A stretch of 64,000 nt of DNA from Vibrio marisflavi CECT 7928 (lineage in GTDB: Bacteria; Pseudomonadota; Gammaproteobacteria; Enterobacterales; Vibrionaceae): NCBI RefSeq assembly GCF_921294215.1, contig NZ_CAKLDM010000003.1, positions 1 to 64,000 of the forward strand. Direction: 5' to 3'. The position numbers and the translations under genes are program-made. Below, in pieces: positions 26,259 through 36,497 of the stretch (its first letter is position 1; each line of letters begins with the position of its first letter). Below the pieces are notes generated by a model. It saw only the letters and a list, made by a program, of their open reading frames with translations. It was not told the origin of the DNA and did not search any database.

Positions 26259-27500
26259 ATGACGGAAAAAAAGAAGCGCGGATTACTTTCTTGGCTTGGC
26301 TTTGGTGACGAAGAAAAAGTAGAGTCGCAAGCAGAACAACTCGAACAAGAACAACAAGTTGAAGAGGTCGAGCAAGCTCAACCTGAAGATAACGTTGAAC
26401 AAGAATCACAACCCGAAGAAACTGCTCTAGCAGAAGCAGAAGCAGAAGCAGAAGCAGAAGCAGAAGCAGAAGCAGAAGCAGAAGCAGAAGCAGAAGCAGA
26501 AGCAGAAGCAGAAGCAGAAGCAGAAGCAGAAGCAGAAGCAGAAGCTCCGGCCAGAGTTCAAGAGCAAGAGAAACCAACGGAAAGCTTTTTTGCAAGATTA
26601 AAACGAAGCCTCAGTCGCACCAAAGCAAACATCGGTGCAGGTTTCTTTGGCTTGTTTAAAGGCAAACAAATTGATGATGAGCTGTTTGAAGAGTTAGAAG
26701 AGCAACTTTTGATCGCCGATGTGGGTATGAACACCACGGTAAAAATCATTGATAGCTTAACTGAAAAAGCTTCACGACAAGATCTAAAAGACGGTGAAGC
26801 ATTGTATGGCTTGCTAAAAGAAGAGATGGCAGAAATTTTGTCTCATGTAGAGCAGCCATTAGTCGTCGAAGAAAGCAAAAAACCTTACGTTATCTTGATG
26901 GTTGGCGTAAATGGTGTTGGTAAAACGACCACAATCGGTAAGCTTGCTAAGCAGTTCCAAGCTCAAGGCAAAAAAGTGATGCTGGCTGCAGGGGATACTT
27001 TCCGAGCAGCGGCCGTTGAGCAGCTTCAGGTTTGGGGCGAACGTAATCATGTCCCTGTGATTGCTCAGCACACTGGTGCCGATAGTGCTTCTGTTATCTA
27101 CGACGCGATTGAAGCTGCAACTGCTCGAGGTGTTGATGTGGTGATTGCTGATACAGCTGGACGACTACAAAACAAAAGCAACTTGATGGAAGAGTTGCGT
27201 AAAATCGTGCGTGTGATGAAAAAAATAGATGACTCAGCACCTCACGAAATTATGTTAACTCTCGATGCTGGTACAGGACAAAATGCGATTAGCCAAGCAA
27301 AACTCTTTAGTGAAGTTGCGCCATTGACAGGGATAACCCTGACTAAATTAGATGGCACTGCAAAAGGTGGTGTGATCTTTGCGCTTGCTGATCAATTTCA
27401 GATTCCAATTCGTTTCATTGGTGTTGGTGAAGGAATTGATGATCTCCGTCCATTTGAGACTCAAGAATTTATCGAAGCATTGTTTAGCCGAGAAGAGTAG
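26259..27500 (+). CDS. ftsY: Signal recognition particle receptor FtsY, with an Ala-Glu repeat tract
   Basis: 413 residues. The acidic A domain (1-110) contains 19 Ala-Glu repeats (about 58-95). The N and G domains follow: FFGLFKGK, GVNGVGKTTTIGKLA (P-loop, about 222-236), DTAGRLQNKSNLMEEL and TKLDGTAKGG. FtsY docks the SRP-ribosome complex at the Sec translocon and hydrolyses GTP. The A domain varies widely between species and mediates membrane and SecY contact. The perfect DNA repeat underlying it is discussed as a separate feature. It leads the ftsYEX operon. Confidence 0.97.
   Translation: MTEKKKRGLLSWLGFGDEEKVESQAEQLEQEQQVEEVEQAQPEDNVEQESQPEETALAEAEAEAEAEAEAEAEAEAEAEAEAEAEAEAEAEAEAEAPARVQEQEKPTESFFARLKRSLSRTKANIGAGFFGLFKGKQIDDELFEELEEQLLIADVGMNTTVKIIDSLTEKASRQDLKDGEALYGLLKEEMAEILSHVEQPLVVEESKKPYVILMVGVNGVGKTTTIGKLAKQFQAQGKKVMLAAGDTFRAAAVEQLQVWGERNHVPVIAQHTGADSASVIYDAIEAATARGVDVVIADTAGRLQNKSNLMEELRKIVRVMKKIDDSAPHEIMLTLDAGTGQNAISQAKLFSEVAPLTGITLTKLDGTAKGGVIFALADQFQIPIRFIGVGEGIDDLRPFETQEFIEALFSREE
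26430..26543 (+). repeat. 19-copy perfect GCAGAA hexanucleotide repeat inside ftsY
   Basis: 114 nt of uninterrupted GCAGAA units, in frame, coding for (Ala-Glu)19 in the FtsY A domain. No synonymous changes have accumulated, so the tract is young or homogenised by slippage. Copy-number changes would keep the frame. The complementary strand gives an artificial poly-leucine open frame (26179-26595) that is not a gene. Confidence 0.97.
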
Positions 27501-27548
27501 TGGCTGCAACTGACTGTTTGAAGTAACTTAAGCAAAGGGGAAATCTGA

Positions 27549-28223
27549 GTGATACATTTTCAACAAGTGAGTAAGGCTTACCGAGGAGGAAGGCAAGCCT
27601 TGCAGAAAGTTGATTTTCACTTGCGTCGAGGTGAAATGGCTTTTCTTGGAGGGCACTCTGGAGCCGGAAAAAGCACCTTATTAAAGTTGATATGCGCGAT
27701 TGAGCGTCCAACGGATGGCAAGATAGGTTTTAATGGTCACGATATTACTCAGATCCCCAATAAAGATATCCCATTTCTTAGACGTAATATTGGTATTGTT
27801 TTTCAAGACCATCGCTTGTTAATGGATCGTTCTATCTACGACAACGTCGCCTTGCCAATGCGCATTGAATCTATCTCTGAGCTGGATATAAGAAAGCGTG
27901 TCTCAGCTGCGCTAGATAAAACCGGGCTATTAGATAAAGCGCGCTGTCTGCCAAGCCAGCTATCTGGAGGGGAACAGCAAAGAGTGGGTATCGCAAGAGC
28001 TGTGGTAAACCGACCCACATTGCTTCTTGCCGATGAGCCAACGGGAAACCTCGACCCAGAATTGTCCAATCGCGTACTAAAGCTTTTTGAAGAATTTAAC
28101 CGTGCCGGAGTGACAATACTTCTTGCCACTCACGATATAGGCCTGGTTAATACTCGACCTCAGTATCGCCATCTTGAGTTGAACCAAGGGTTCTTGAGCG
28201 AGGTTGAAGATTATGGGCGTTAA
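27549..28223 (+). CDS. ftsE: Cell division ATP-binding protein FtsE
   Basis: 224 residues, an ABC ATPase: Walker [11 protein letters not shown] (about 36-45), signature [14 protein letters not shown], Walker [13 protein letters not shown] and the switch His in ATHD. With FtsX it controls septal peptidoglycan hydrolases through EnvC at the divisome. GTG start at 27549, 48 nt after ftsY. It overlaps the ftsX start by 11 nt. Confidence 0.97.
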   Translation: MIHFQQVSKAYRGGRQALQKVDFHLRRGEMAFLGGHSGAGKSTLLKLICAIERPTDGKIGFNGHDITQIPNKDIPFLRRNIGIVFQDHRLLMDRSIYDNVALPMRIESISELDIRKRVSAALDKTGLLDKARCLPSQLSGGEQQRVGIARAVVNRPTLLLADEPTGNLDPELSNRVLKLFEEFNRAGVTILLATHDIGLVNTRPQYRHLELNQGFLSEVEDYGR

Positions 28224-29181
28224 AATTAGAAGAAAAGGCGGCATGAATAGCCGTATGGCTGCTGGCCCTAAAACCGACGGTTTCTTTAAAGTTCATATCA
28301 AGCAAGCTAAAGCGTCTTTTTCTGAGCTGTGGGTAAGGCCTTTGGGTAACATTCTTACCTTAGCGGTTATCTCTATGGCATTAGCTATGCCTTCATGCTT
28401 GTATTTGATAGGCAAAAACATTGCCTTGGCTGCAAGTAATGTCAATAACTCTGCACAGGTGAGTGTTTATCTCAACGATCAAGCGACCGATGCTCGGGCG
28501 ATGGTTCTTAAGGATAAGATAGAGAGCTGGAGTGAAGTAAAGAAAGTTAACTATATTTCGCCACAGCAAGGGTTAGCCGATTTAAGCAAGTACTCTGGTT
28601 TTAATCAGGCTATAAGCCTATTGGATGACTACTCATTGCCAGGTGTACTTGAAGTGATTCCGAATCAAGACAATAAGCAGGTTATTGATCAGTTAGCCCA
28701 GAAGTTAAAGGGTGAGCAGGATGTCACTGATGTGAGAATGGATCAAGACTGGCTAACTCGTTTAGATGCAATTCGAACGGTTGTTGTGTCTATTGTTGTT
28801 ATCTTATCTGTACTAATGCTTATGTCGGTCTTCTTGATTGTCGGAAATACGCTGAGGTTTAATGTTCTTGCCAATAAAGAAGCGATTCAGACCATGAAGC
28901 TGATCGGGGCAACAGATGGTTACATTTTGAGGCCGTATTTATATTCTGGTTTATGGTTTGGCCTACTTGGGGCTGTGATTGCTTGGCTTTTCACATTTAT
29001 TATCACAATTTTGCTTAATAGTAGTGTCGAACAATTGGCGAAACTGTACGATAGCCAATTCCATTTGGTCGGGTTGGGCTTTGAAGAGTCAGTTATCTTA
29101 TTGATGCTTGGAGTACTTTTAGGATGCCTTGCTGCTAAGGTTTCTGCTCAGCGTCACTTAAAAGAAATTGAACCCGTTTAG
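28213..29181 (+). CDS. ftsX: Cell division protein FtsX
   Basis: 322 residues from the ATG at 28213 (an upstream TTG at 28204 would add three residues). A basic cytoplasmic N-terminus is followed by a first membrane helix (about 50-70), a periplasmic loop (about 75-185, the EnvC-contact region) and three further helices, the standard FtsX topology. It is the permease partner of FtsE and does not appear to transport a solute. A 9-bp hairpin (29224-29248) follows the gene. Confidence 0.95.
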   Translation: MGVKIRRKGGMNSRMAAGPKTDGFFKVHIKQAKASFSELWVRPLGNILTLAVISMALAMPSCLYLIGKNIALAASNVNNSAQVSVYLNDQATDARAMVLKDKIESWSEVKKVNYISPQQGLADLSKYSGFNQAISLLDDYSLPGVLEVIPNQDNKQVIDQLAQKLKGEQDVTDVRMDQDWLTRLDAIRTVVVSIVVILSVLMLMSVFLIVGNTLRFNVLANKEAIQTMKLIGATDGYILRPYLYSGLWFGLLGAVIAWLFTFIITILLNSSVEQLAKLYDSQFHLVGLGFEESVILLMLGVLLGCLAAKVSAQRHLKEIEPV

Positions 29182-29348
29182 AGTACATTTGTCATACGAT
29201 TGACATGTCGATGTAAGACCATACTTTAGCTCTTGTATAGAGCTAAAGATTATGCATAATAACTTTCCCTGCTTGAATCTTGTTCATATTCGGTTCAAGC
29301 TTAGTGGGATATAAAAACGCTATATCAAAATATAGATTGAGGAATTGA

Positions 29349-30206
29349 ATGACAAGCCAAGCATATCCAGTTGCTTTAGTTACCCAAGATAGCCTAGACA
29401 GCTATATTCGTTCAGCAAACAGCTATCCAATGCTGACAGCTGAAGAAGAGCGTAGCTTAGCAGAACGGTTACATTACAACGGTGAGATAGAAGCAGCAAA
29501 AGGACTTATTTTGTCGCATCTTCGCTTCGTAGTACATGTTGCTCGTGGTTATTCTGGTTATGGTTTACCAATGGCAGATTTAGTTCAGGAAGGTAATATC
29601 GGCTTGATGAAGGCAGTGAAGCGTTTCAACCCAGAAGTTGGCGTTCGTCTGGTTTCTTTTGCTGTTCACTGGATTAAAGCTGAAATCCATGAATATGTGT
29701 TGCGTAACTGGCGCATCGTGAAGATTGCGACAACAAAAGCACAGCGTAAACTATTCTTCAACCTTCGTAAGTCTAAAAAGCGTTTAGGTTGGTTTAACAA
29801 CGGCGAAGTCGAGACGGTTGCTCGTGAGCTTGGTGTTGAGCCTTCGGAAGTTCGCGAGATGGAATCCCGCCTTGCGGCTCAAGATGCAGCGTTTGAAATG
29901 CCTTCTGAAGATGACGACTCTAGCACTTCTTATACAGCGCCGATGATTTATCTTGAAGATAAACAGTCGGACGTTGCAGATAACGTAGAAGCGGCAAACT
30001 GGGAAGCGCACACTAATAATCGTCTTGGATTAGCATTGGCTAGCTTAGATGAACGCAGCCAACACATTGTACGCTCTAGATGGCTAGATGATGAGAAATC
30101 TACTCTGCAAGAGCTTGCTGAAACTTACGGTGTTTCTGCTGAACGTATTCGACAACTAGAAAAGAATGCGATGAAAAAACTTAAGCTAGCGGTTGGAGAA
30201 TTCTAA
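29349..30206 (+). CDS. rpoH: RNA polymerase sigma-32 (heat-shock) factor
   Basis: 285 residues. Region 2 ([39 protein letters not shown]) and the RpoH box [15 protein letters not shown] (about 135-149), unique to sigma-32, are present, with region 4 at the end ([17 protein letters not shown]). It directs transcription of chaperone and protease genes. It has its own leader of 167 nt after ftsX; the ribosome site GAGGA is close to the ATG. In E. coli, mRNA structure around the start acts as a thermosensor, plausible but not shown here. Confidence 0.98.
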   Translation: MTSQAYPVALVTQDSLDSYIRSANSYPMLTAEEERSLAERLHYNGEIEAAKGLILSHLRFVVHVARGYSGYGLPMADLVQEGNIGLMKAVKRFNPEVGVRLVSFAVHWIKAEIHEYVLRNWRIVKIATTKAQRKLFFNLRKSKKRLGWFNNGEVETVARELGVEPSEVREMESRLAAQDAAFEMPSEDDDSSTSYTAPMIYLEDKQSDVADNVEAANWEAHTNNRLGLALASLDERSQHIVRSRWLDDEKSTLQELAETYGVSAERIRQLEKNAMKKLKLAVGEF

Positions 30207-30246
30207 GCTAACCAGCACATAGCAAGAACGCGAAATAATCCGATGG

Positions 30247-30274
30247 AACCGAGATCATTCGATCTCGGTTTTTT
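30247..30274 (+). terminator. Terminator after rpoH
   Basis: The 10-bp stem AACCGAGATC / GATCTCGGTT with loop ATTC is followed by T4. Confidence 0.92.
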
Positions 30275-30725
30275 CATATATATCTTAAATTATCACATAA
30301 ATATTCATAGTGGATATGCCACTTATGCTATGAATTTATTGATTTTATATCTTGTGTGGTGGCTCTCCATCATGTAATTGATGAAACAAAAGATCCACGA
30401 AATTGGATCTTGACTGATGTGGCAACTGTGGGTAAGTCTGTGACAAATTTTTTTGTGAACGGGAAAAAACCTGTGCTAATAAAGGCTGTCGGCGGGTTTT
30501 GATTTGGGGATAATTATAAATTTATGCACATATAAGTAAGGATCATTACTATATATTGTGTTAGATCTGATCCAAAGCCACTTTATTCACACTACTCACA
30601 GATTTATCCACAAATGATGATTAATTGATCAATGGTGGATAACCCTGCTCTAGCAATGTATTTGCGTAGCGTTGGATAGGTTACACTTAACGAACAAAAA
30701 GGCCTGCCAAGCAAGAGGAATTATT
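30275..30725. promoter_or_regulatory. DnaA-box and GATC cluster between rpoH and glpE
   Basis: 450 nt with no gene. Three exact TTATNCACA DnaA boxes lie on the plus strand at 30522-30530 (TTATGCACA), 30583-30591 (TTATTCACA) and 30604-30612 (TTATCCACA). Two one-mismatch boxes lie on the minus strand at 30427-30435 (TTACCCACA) and 30634-30642 (TTATCCACC). Six GATC sites fall between 30392 and 30630, and AT-rich stretches lie on the left. This density is far above chance. It is not at the known Vibrio oriC1 locus (mioC-gidA). A DnaA-binding or titration element, or DnaA/SeqA control of glpE, is an inference. Confidence 0.65.
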
Positions 30726-31046
30726 TTGGACCAGTTTCAACATATCAACGTAAATGATGCGCACTTACTATTGGAGCAAGGCGAAGCGAAGTTAGTCGAT
30801 ATTCGTGACGCTCAATCCTTCAATCAAGCTCGCTCTGAGTCTGCATTTCACCTTACCAATGACAGTTTGGTCGAATTCATGAATCAAAATGAGTTTGCCA
30901 CTCCTATTCTGGTTATGTGTTACCACGGAGTAAGCAGTCAAGGTGCTGCACAATATTTGGTTAACCAAGGCTTTGAGCAGGTGTATAGTGTCGATGGTGG
31001 CTTCGAGGCTTGGCAACGTGCCAATCTTCCTGTTGAACAAAGTTAG
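30726..31046 (+). CDS. glpE: Thiosulfate sulfurtransferase GlpE (single-domain rhodanese)
   Basis: 106 residues, TTG start at 30726 after AAGAGGAA, giving [16 protein letters not shown], which aligns with E. coli GlpE. The persulfide-forming Cys is C65 in [15 protein letters not shown], and VDIRDAQSF is the rhodanese motif. It transfers sulfane sulfur from thiosulfate to thiol acceptors. Pairs with glpG 9 nt downstream; in E. coli both share the glp locus, but no glpD or glpR is seen here. Confidence 0.95.
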   Translation: MDQFQHINVNDAHLLLEQGEAKLVDIRDAQSFNQARSESAFHLTNDSLVEFMNQNEFATPILVMCYHGVSSQGAAQYLVNQGFEQVYSVDGGFEAWQRANLPVEQS

Positions 31047-31055
31047 AGAGTATTC

Positions 31056-31895
31056 ATGGTTAGGCTGATTGTTTTACGTGATCCGAGGATGGCGCAAGCG
31101 TTTATCGATTATATGGCATCTCGCGACATAGAGATCCAAATGATGCCGGAAGGTGATGGTCAATTTGCTTTATGGTTGTCGGATTCCCAGCACCAAATTG
31201 AGGTGGAATCTGAGCTAAAGCATTTCATATCCAACCCGAATGATGGCAAATATCAAGCGGCATCATGGGACATGGCTGAATCACGTAAAAACGTCTTAAG
31301 TTACTCTTCACCTAGCCTAATCGCATTGATAAAAGCTAAAGCTGGCCCATTTACTCTATTAACGATGCTAATTTGTATCGTTATTTTTGTCATGTCACAG
31401 CTTGGTATGGGTACCACGATATTTAATGCGCTTCACTTTCCCGATAGTACTAGCCAGCAATGCCAGTTGTGGCGCTGGTTCACCCATGCTCTTCTCCATT
31501 TCTCTATTTTGCATATAACCTTTAACCTACTTTGGTGGTGGTATTTAGGTGGTGATATTGAGAAAAAACTAGGATCGAAAAAAATGATCCAGCTATTTTT
31601 GATATCTGCAGCATTCTCTGGCTTGGGTCAATTTTGGATTGAAGGTGCAAACTTCGGTGGTTTATCCGGAGTTGTGTATGCTTGCCTTGGATATCTTTGG
31701 ATAATGAGTTATAAAGCACCTCACCTTGGGCTGCATATACAAAAGTCCCTAGTTGTGTTTATGCTAATTTGGCTGGTATTAGGTTTCATGCAACCATTTA
31801 TGGCGATTGCGAATACCGCTCACCTAGTTGGGTTAGTGTCGGGAATTGCAATCGCCTTTATCGATATAAGCAAAAAGAAATATCAGCAAAGCTAG
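31056..31895 (+). CDS. glpG: Rhomboid intramembrane serine protease GlpG
   Basis: 279 residues. A cytosolic N-terminal domain (1-75) is followed by six membrane helices. The catalytic pair is S204 in GGLSGVVYA and H256 in ANTAHLVGL, matching E. coli GlpG S201/H254. HALLHFSILHITFNLLWWW carries the conserved His/Asn of helix 2. It cleaves membrane proteins within the bilayer. Operon with glpE. Confidence 0.96.
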   Translation: MVRLIVLRDPRMAQAFIDYMASRDIEIQMMPEGDGQFALWLSDSQHQIEVESELKHFISNPNDGKYQAASWDMAESRKNVLSYSSPSLIALIKAKAGPFTLLTMLICIVIFVMSQLGMGTTIFNALHFPDSTSQQCQLWRWFTHALLHFSILHITFNLLWWWYLGGDIEKKLGSKKMIQLFLISAAFSGLGQFWIEGANFGGLSGVVYACLGYLWIMSYKAPHLGLHIQKSLVVFMLIWLVLGFMQPFMAIANTAHLVGLVSGIAIAFIDISKKKYQQS

Positions 31896-31899
31896 CGCT

Positions 31900-32301
31900 T
31901 TATTGATATAAGTACTTCGTAAAGAGAAGATCAGCGATGACTGTTCTGCCTGTTTCTGGCAGCAGAATTTCATTGAGATGTTCCACTAAGGTTTTTCGCA
32001 GGTCTTCTCGGCCAGACAGCGTTTTTATCGTATCTTCCGATTGCTTACCCAATAATTCGATGACGGCGTCTCGGATTAGAGGTTGGTGCAGCTCTATAAT
32101 GGGCAGATCAGTTGTACTGGCAACCATTATGTCGATACGGACTTGAATATAGCCAAGTTTTTTACCTTGAGTGAAAAAATTTGTAGTTAGATCCGGCTCC
32201 AAAGTAAAATACGCAAGTTTGGGTGCACTTTCTTGTTCTGCGAAAGCGGGAAAGCAAGTGCTTACGGCGATAGCCATCATGACGAAATAACGTTTAAACA
32301 T
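31900..32301 (-). CDS. FliL-like secreted protein
   Basis: 133 residues. The N-terminus (MFKRYFVMMAIAVSTCFPAFA) is a typical cleavable signal peptide. The remainder matches the FliL C-terminal domain (LGYIQVRIDIMV, LREDL-type segment, LLPETGRTVIADLLFTKYLYQ). True flagellar FliL keeps an uncleaved membrane helix and lies in a flagellar operon; this one stands alone beside ubiC, so it is probably a periplasmic relative. Its part in flagellar function is not shown. Confidence 0.8.
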   Translation of the reverse strand: MFKRYFVMMAIAVSTCFPAFAEQESAPKLAYFTLEPDLTTNFFTQGKKLGYIQVRIDIMVASTTDLPIIELHQPLIRDAVIELLGKQSEDTIKTLSGREDLRKTLVEHLNEILLPETGRTVIADLLFTKYLYQ

Positions 32302-32463
32302 AGATAACTTGTCTTTTTTAATCTCGATACTTGTATCACTAGAGTCTTGTTACAATAGGGTGCCAATCGTGAATTTCATTCAGTTAAGTTATTGAAACTA
32401 ACGAGACAACCAGATATCAAAGCTTAAGTCGAATGACGATAGAGTTACTTATAGAATACCAGT

Positions 32464-33003
32464 ATGAATCAATCAACCTCTCTTTATCTTAGTGCATTAC
32501 GCCAAGTAAATTGGCAGTCAGTAGAAAGTTTTTGCTTTCCAAACTCTTTATCTGAACGTTGGTTGTTAGAAAGGGGCTCTATGTCACACCTATTGAGGAG
32601 CAACTGCCAAGACTTAACGGTGGATTTACTGCATAACAAAGTGGTTAAAGCAGAGCGATTAAACAAGCAAGAGATTGAACTGCTTAGCTATGAACAGTGC
32701 TTACTACGTAAAGTCGTGTTATGCGGCGATGCCGTGCCTTGGGTATTGGGTCGAACTTTGATCCCTGAAAGTTCTCTAGAGTGTCGAGGGCATGACTTCA
32801 AGCAGCAAGGTGAAGTCCCTCTTGGAGTCACTATTTTTAACTCTGAGGATGTTCATCGAGATGCTTTGCAAGTAGGCTGGGCCGAAACTGAACAAGGCAA
32901 GTTTTTGGCGAGACGTTCGCGTTTATGGATCAATGAAAGGCCTATGTTGGTGGCTGAGCTATTTTTACCTGAATGTCCGATTTACTCGAAGGAGGCAAAT
33001 TAA
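32464..33003 (+). CDS. ubiC: Chorismate pyruvate-lyase
   Basis: 179 residues. It splits chorismate into 4-hydroxybenzoate and pyruvate, the first committed step of ubiquinone synthesis. Recognisable family segments are [33 protein letters not shown] (Arg and catalytic region) and LWARRSRLW-type [23 protein letters not shown]. The stop shares one base with the ubiA start (TAATG), so the two steps are made together. Confidence 0.95.
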   Translation: MNQSTSLYLSALRQVNWQSVESFCFPNSLSERWLLERGSMSHLLRSNCQDLTVDLLHNKVVKAERLNKQEIELLSYEQCLLRKVVLCGDAVPWVLGRTLIPESSLECRGHDFKQQGEVPLGVTIFNSEDVHRDALQVGWAETEQGKFLARRSRLWINERPMLVAELFLPECPIYSKEAN

Positions 33004-33857
33004 TGACAGCCGCTAAGGCGAAAGCGTATTGGCAGCTAATGCGCATGGATAAACCCATTGGCTCACTGTTGTTACTTTGGCCGACGCTTTGGGCTCTAAT
33101 TGTATCTGCCCAAGGGCTACCCAGTTTAAAAGTATTATTCGTATTTGCTGTTGGCGTAGTGCTTATGCGTTCAGCAGGCTGCGTAATCAACGATTTTGCA
33201 GACCGTAGAGTTGATGGTCATGTTGCAAGAACCAAAGGAAGGCCAATGCCTTCTGGAGCCATTTCTAGCAAAGAAGCGATAGCACTGTTTGTTATATTAG
33301 GCCTACTTGCCTTTGCTTTAGTGCTCACCATGAATGCGCTCACGATTAAGTTGTCATTCGTTGCCATTGCGTTGGCTTTCATCTACCCATTTATGAAGCG
33401 AGTAACTCATTTGCCCCAGCTCGTGCTTGGCCTTGCTTTTAGTTGGTCAATTCCGATGGCGTGGGCAGCGCAAGCGAATGAAGTTCCAATGATGGCATGG
33501 TATCTTTTTCTAATTAATGCCTTGTGGACGGTAGCTTACGACACGCAATATGCGATGGTAGACAGAGATGATGATCTAAATATTGGCATCAAATCGACTG
33601 CGATATTATTTGGACGATTCGATAAGCTGATTATTGGCGCTCTACAGCTTGTGACTTTAGGTCTTTTGATCAATTTGGGAGTAGTGTACAACCTCGGCGC
33701 TAGCTTTTACTGGAGCTTGTTGATTGTTGCTGCTTTGTTCGCATTCCAGCAGCAACTGATCCGACACCGTAAGCACGATCTTTGCTTCCGGGCTTTTCTC
33801 AACAACAATTACGTCGGCATGGTCATTGCCGCAGGGTTGTTGATCGCTTTCCTATAA
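33003..33857 (+). CDS. ubiA: 4-hydroxybenzoate octaprenyltransferase
   Basis: 284 residues and about eight membrane helices. The two Asp-rich motifs that bind Mg-prenyl diphosphate are [10 protein letters not shown] (about 65-74) and [12 protein letters not shown] (about 180-191). It attaches the prenyl tail to 4-hydroxybenzoate in the inner membrane. The strong site AAGGAGG before the ATG at 33003 decides the start; a longer frame upstream runs inside ubiC. Confidence 0.96.
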   Translation: MTAAKAKAYWQLMRMDKPIGSLLLLWPTLWALIVSAQGLPSLKVLFVFAVGVVLMRSAGCVINDFADRRVDGHVARTKGRPMPSGAISSKEAIALFVILGLLAFALVLTMNALTIKLSFVAIALAFIYPFMKRVTHLPQLVLGLAFSWSIPMAWAAQANEVPMMAWYLFLINALWTVAYDTQYAMVDRDDDLNIGIKSTAILFGRFDKLIIGALQLVTLGLLINLGVVYNLGASFYWSLLIVAALFAFQQQLIRHRKHDLCFRAFLNNNYVGMVIAAGLLIAFL

Positions 33858-33887
33858 AAAACAATAGAGCAGCGTCTGCTGCTCTAT
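33856..33887 (-). terminator. Terminator of plsB
   Basis: The perfect stem ATAGAGCAGC / GCTGCTCTAT has an ATTGTTTTTT tail when read on the minus strand, just after the plsB stop codon. On the plus strand it lacks a T run, so it serves plsB and not ubiA. Confidence 0.8.
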
Positions 33888-33897
33888 GATCTCACTA

Positions 33898-36333
33898 CTA
33901 TCTCTGACTTTGAGAATACTGATATAAGCTTTCTTGGATAGACAGTCTCACTTCCGAATTGAGAGAAATATACAGTAGCTCGGCTAAATTTTGGCTCTTC
34001 TCTATATCACATTGACCATCAGCCTTAATGTAGTGTTGCTGTTTTAATGTCATAAACAATACCGAAAAGACCTTTTTGTCGAAAAACTCAGGTGCATTTA
34101 TTCCATGTAATCGCCCTAAGCGTTGCGCGATTTCTTGGCTCTTGCTTTCAAGATCTGAACGAGTCACTTTAGGGTTAGAAATCAGTATATTCACGGCAAT
34201 CGCGTAGCGTTGTAGCATTTCGGAAATCGTTCTGCCAAGTAAAACCAAAGGCTGGGTATTTGCTTTATTAATCGAGATGGTTTCTAAACGCTGATTGACA
34301 AGGTGTTGCTGTTTGAGTTCGGCAATACAGTTGCCGACCCATGCATCTATTTGTTCAGGAGCAATACTGATGAACAACTCTTGCTGGAGAAATGGATAAA
34401 TTGTTCGAACGTGCTGTTGTAGATCACTCAAAGAAAGCTTTTGGTGTTGCACGATCAGTTGCGCGACAAGTGAAGGTAGAGCGAGCAAGTGAATGATATT
34501 GTTCCGGTAGTATGTCATCAATATCGATTGACGACGGTCGAGAGAAAAAATGGTTCCTAGCGAGTCTTTTTCAATCACAAATTTGTTAAGAGATTGAGCA
34601 TGGCTAAGCAATGCCTCTGCATCTTCATTTGGTACGGTATAGGTGGAAGAAAATGGGACATTTTTGAGAAGTGATAAATAGCAATCAAGCTGACTCATCA
34701 ATGTATTGCGAGATAAGGCTCTTTGACGGGAGGCAAGCAATGCAGTGGCGCACAGATTGAGTGCGTTGACAGCTGCAGCGTCGTTAATTCGTGTCATTAC
34801 ATTGGATGCTAGTTGATTGACCACTGGTGTTAACCACAGTGGCTTTTCGACGTTATTAGGATCAACGTCATCCATCCAGTTAGGCGCATGCTCGTTAAGG
34901 TATACATTAAGGGAAATCGGCTCACCAAAGTTGACATAGCCTTGGCCGAAATTGCGTAGTTTCTTGATCGTCCTTAAAACTAATCCGACATTCTCTTTTT
35001 CTTTGTTTTTACCGCGTAGCTCTTTTGCATAGCTACTTACTTCCATAACGTGTTCGTAGCCAATATAAACAGGTACTAATGTCACTGGTCGGTGAAGGCC
35101 GCGTAACATCGCTTGAATGGTCATTGCGAGCATGCCAGTTTTTGCTTCGAGGAGTCGCCCTGTTCGTGAGCGGCCACCTTCACTAAAGAACTCTACGGAG
35201 TAGCCTTTGGAAAATAGCTCGGCTAGATATTCCCGAAATATGGTTGAGTATAGTTTGTTACCTTTGAAAGAGCGTCTAAGGAAAAATGCGCCTCCTTTAC
35301 GAAAAATAGGGCCAGCAGGGAAGAAGTTGAGGTTAATACCGGCTGCGATATGTGGAGGAACCATGCCTTCTTTGTACAGCACATATGAAAGTAGTAAATA
35401 ATCCATATGGCTGCGATGACACGGAACATAAACGATTTCGTGCCCTTCCTGGGCAAGCCTTCGCACAGTTGAAGCATTGCTTACTTGGATGCCTTGATAA
35501 ATTCGGTTCCATAGCCAGCCCAATACCCGTTCACCTTTTTTAACTAGCGAGTAAGAAAAGTCAGCAGCAATTTCATCTAATATTTTTCTTGCTTCTTTTT
35601 CTGCTTGTTCGGTAGAGATATTTTTTATTCTAGACTCTTCTTGTATCGCTAAATTGATTGTTTGAGAGCGAATTAAGCGTTCAAAAAGCTCCTGTCGGTT
35701 AGGCAGACTAGGCCCGGATGCGGCTAGCTTTTGCCTAGAAAAGTGGATCCGAGCAACACGCGCGAGCTTTTGTGCGATTTTTTTGTCGGTGCCATGAGCA
35801 TCAGCCATATACCGAAGCGAAACGGGAGAGCTGATTCTTACTAAGCAATCTCGACCTGAAAGTAATACAGCTTTGAATTTCTGAAATGGATTGAGCGCTT
35901 CAAGGTAAGGCTTTGGGCGGTTTTCCTTATCAGGTTTTCTTCCCCACAAGATTGCTACGGGTACCACTTGAACATCAAGTTCAGAATCCAGTTTATGTAG
36001 CTCTAGTAGTTGTGAAAAAAGCGAAACGGAATGCTGGGAAATGTACTGGTCGTCACTGCTAGCGGATGGGTTTGCACCGATGAAACCATAGCGTCGAAAT
36101 GATTTTCCTTGTATTTCTAGCGGGTCATACGGACTAGGAAGGCCAGCCGTTCGGATCTGTTTGTCGAGAGTAAGTACGTCTGCGTTTGAACGAAAAGGAA
36201 AAACATAAATAATGGGTTTGTTTGGATCAATGTTGGCATCTGCTATTGGCTTGGAGGGAACAATGCTTCCCTTTACCAGTAGCGATAGCGGCATTTTTAG
36301 TAGCTTGAGGGGAAATGATTGTCTAGAAGCCAT
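33898..36333 (-). CDS. plsB: Glycerol-3-phosphate O-acyltransferase
   Basis: 811 residues from the ATG at 36333 ([12 protein letters not shown]); an upstream in-frame ATG would add five residues. Acyltransferase block [10 protein letters not shown] (HX4D, about 303-308) and block [22 protein letters not shown] are clear, with block [12 protein letters not shown]. It transfers acyl groups to the sn-1 position of glycerol-3-phosphate at the inner membrane, the first step of phospholipid synthesis. It is divergent from dgkA, with a shared 160-nt control region, as in E. coli. Confidence 0.97.
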   Translation of the reverse strand: MASRQSFPLKLLKMPLSLLVKGSIVPSKPIADANIDPNKPIIYVFPFRSNADVLTLDKQIRTAGLPSPYDPLEIQGKSFRRYGFIGANPSASSDDQYISQHSVSLFSQLLELHKLDSELDVQVVPVAILWGRKPDKENRPKPYLEALNPFQKFKAVLLSGRDCLVRISSPVSLRYMADAHGTDKKIAQKLARVARIHFSRQKLAASGPSLPNRQELFERLIRSQTINLAIQEESRIKNISTEQAEKEARKILDEIAADFSYSLVKKGERVLGWLWNRIYQGIQVSNASTVRRLAQEGHEIVYVPCHRSHMDYLLLSYVLYKEGMVPPHIAAGINLNFFPAGPIFRKGGAFFLRRSFKGNKLYSTIFREYLAELFSKGYSVEFFSEGGRSRTGRLLEAKTGMLAMTIQAMLRGLHRPVTLVPVYIGYEHVMEVSSYAKELRGKNKEKENVGLVLRTIKKLRNFGQGYVNFGEPISLNVYLNEHAPNWMDDVDPNNVEKPLWLTPVVNQLASNVMTRINDAAAVNALNLCATALLASRQRALSRNTLMSQLDCYLSLLKNVPFSSTYTVPNEDAEALLSHAQSLNKFVIEKDSLGTIFSLDRRQSILMTYYRNNIIHLLALPSLVAQLIVQHQKLSLSDLQQHVRTIYPFLQQELFISIAPEQIDAWVGNCIAELKQQHLVNQRLETISINKANTQPLVLLGRTISEMLQRYAIAVNILISNPKVTRSDLESKSQEIAQRLGRLHGINAPEFFDKKVFSVLFMTLKQQHYIKADGQCDIEKSQNLAELLYISLNSEVRLSIQESLYQYSQSQR

Positions 36334-36497
36334 AAAAGGTGTACCCAAATTGTTTAGTCACTGAAGAATCCATGTAAATACCTTTAATCCATCTAGTTTG
36401 AGGTATCGAAGATTTGCTAGGATATCTAAAACAGCTATTGATCTAAAATCTTAGCAAACATTTCGTGTTTAATTCAGATAACTTTGAGGAATGCTCA

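Noticed and set aside
26430..26543. Repeat tract as a possible CRISPR or variable-number element outside a gene
   Set aside because: The units are directly adjacent hexamers in a single frame with no spacers, so it is a coding microsatellite.
26179..26595. Minus-strand frame with a long poly-leucine stretch
   Set aside because: It is the complement of the GCAGAA repeat in ftsY. It starts and ends inside or beside ftsY with no ribosome site.
33864..33887. Terminator for ubiA
   Set aside because: The stem has no T run on the plus strand; its T run is on the minus side, fitting plsB.
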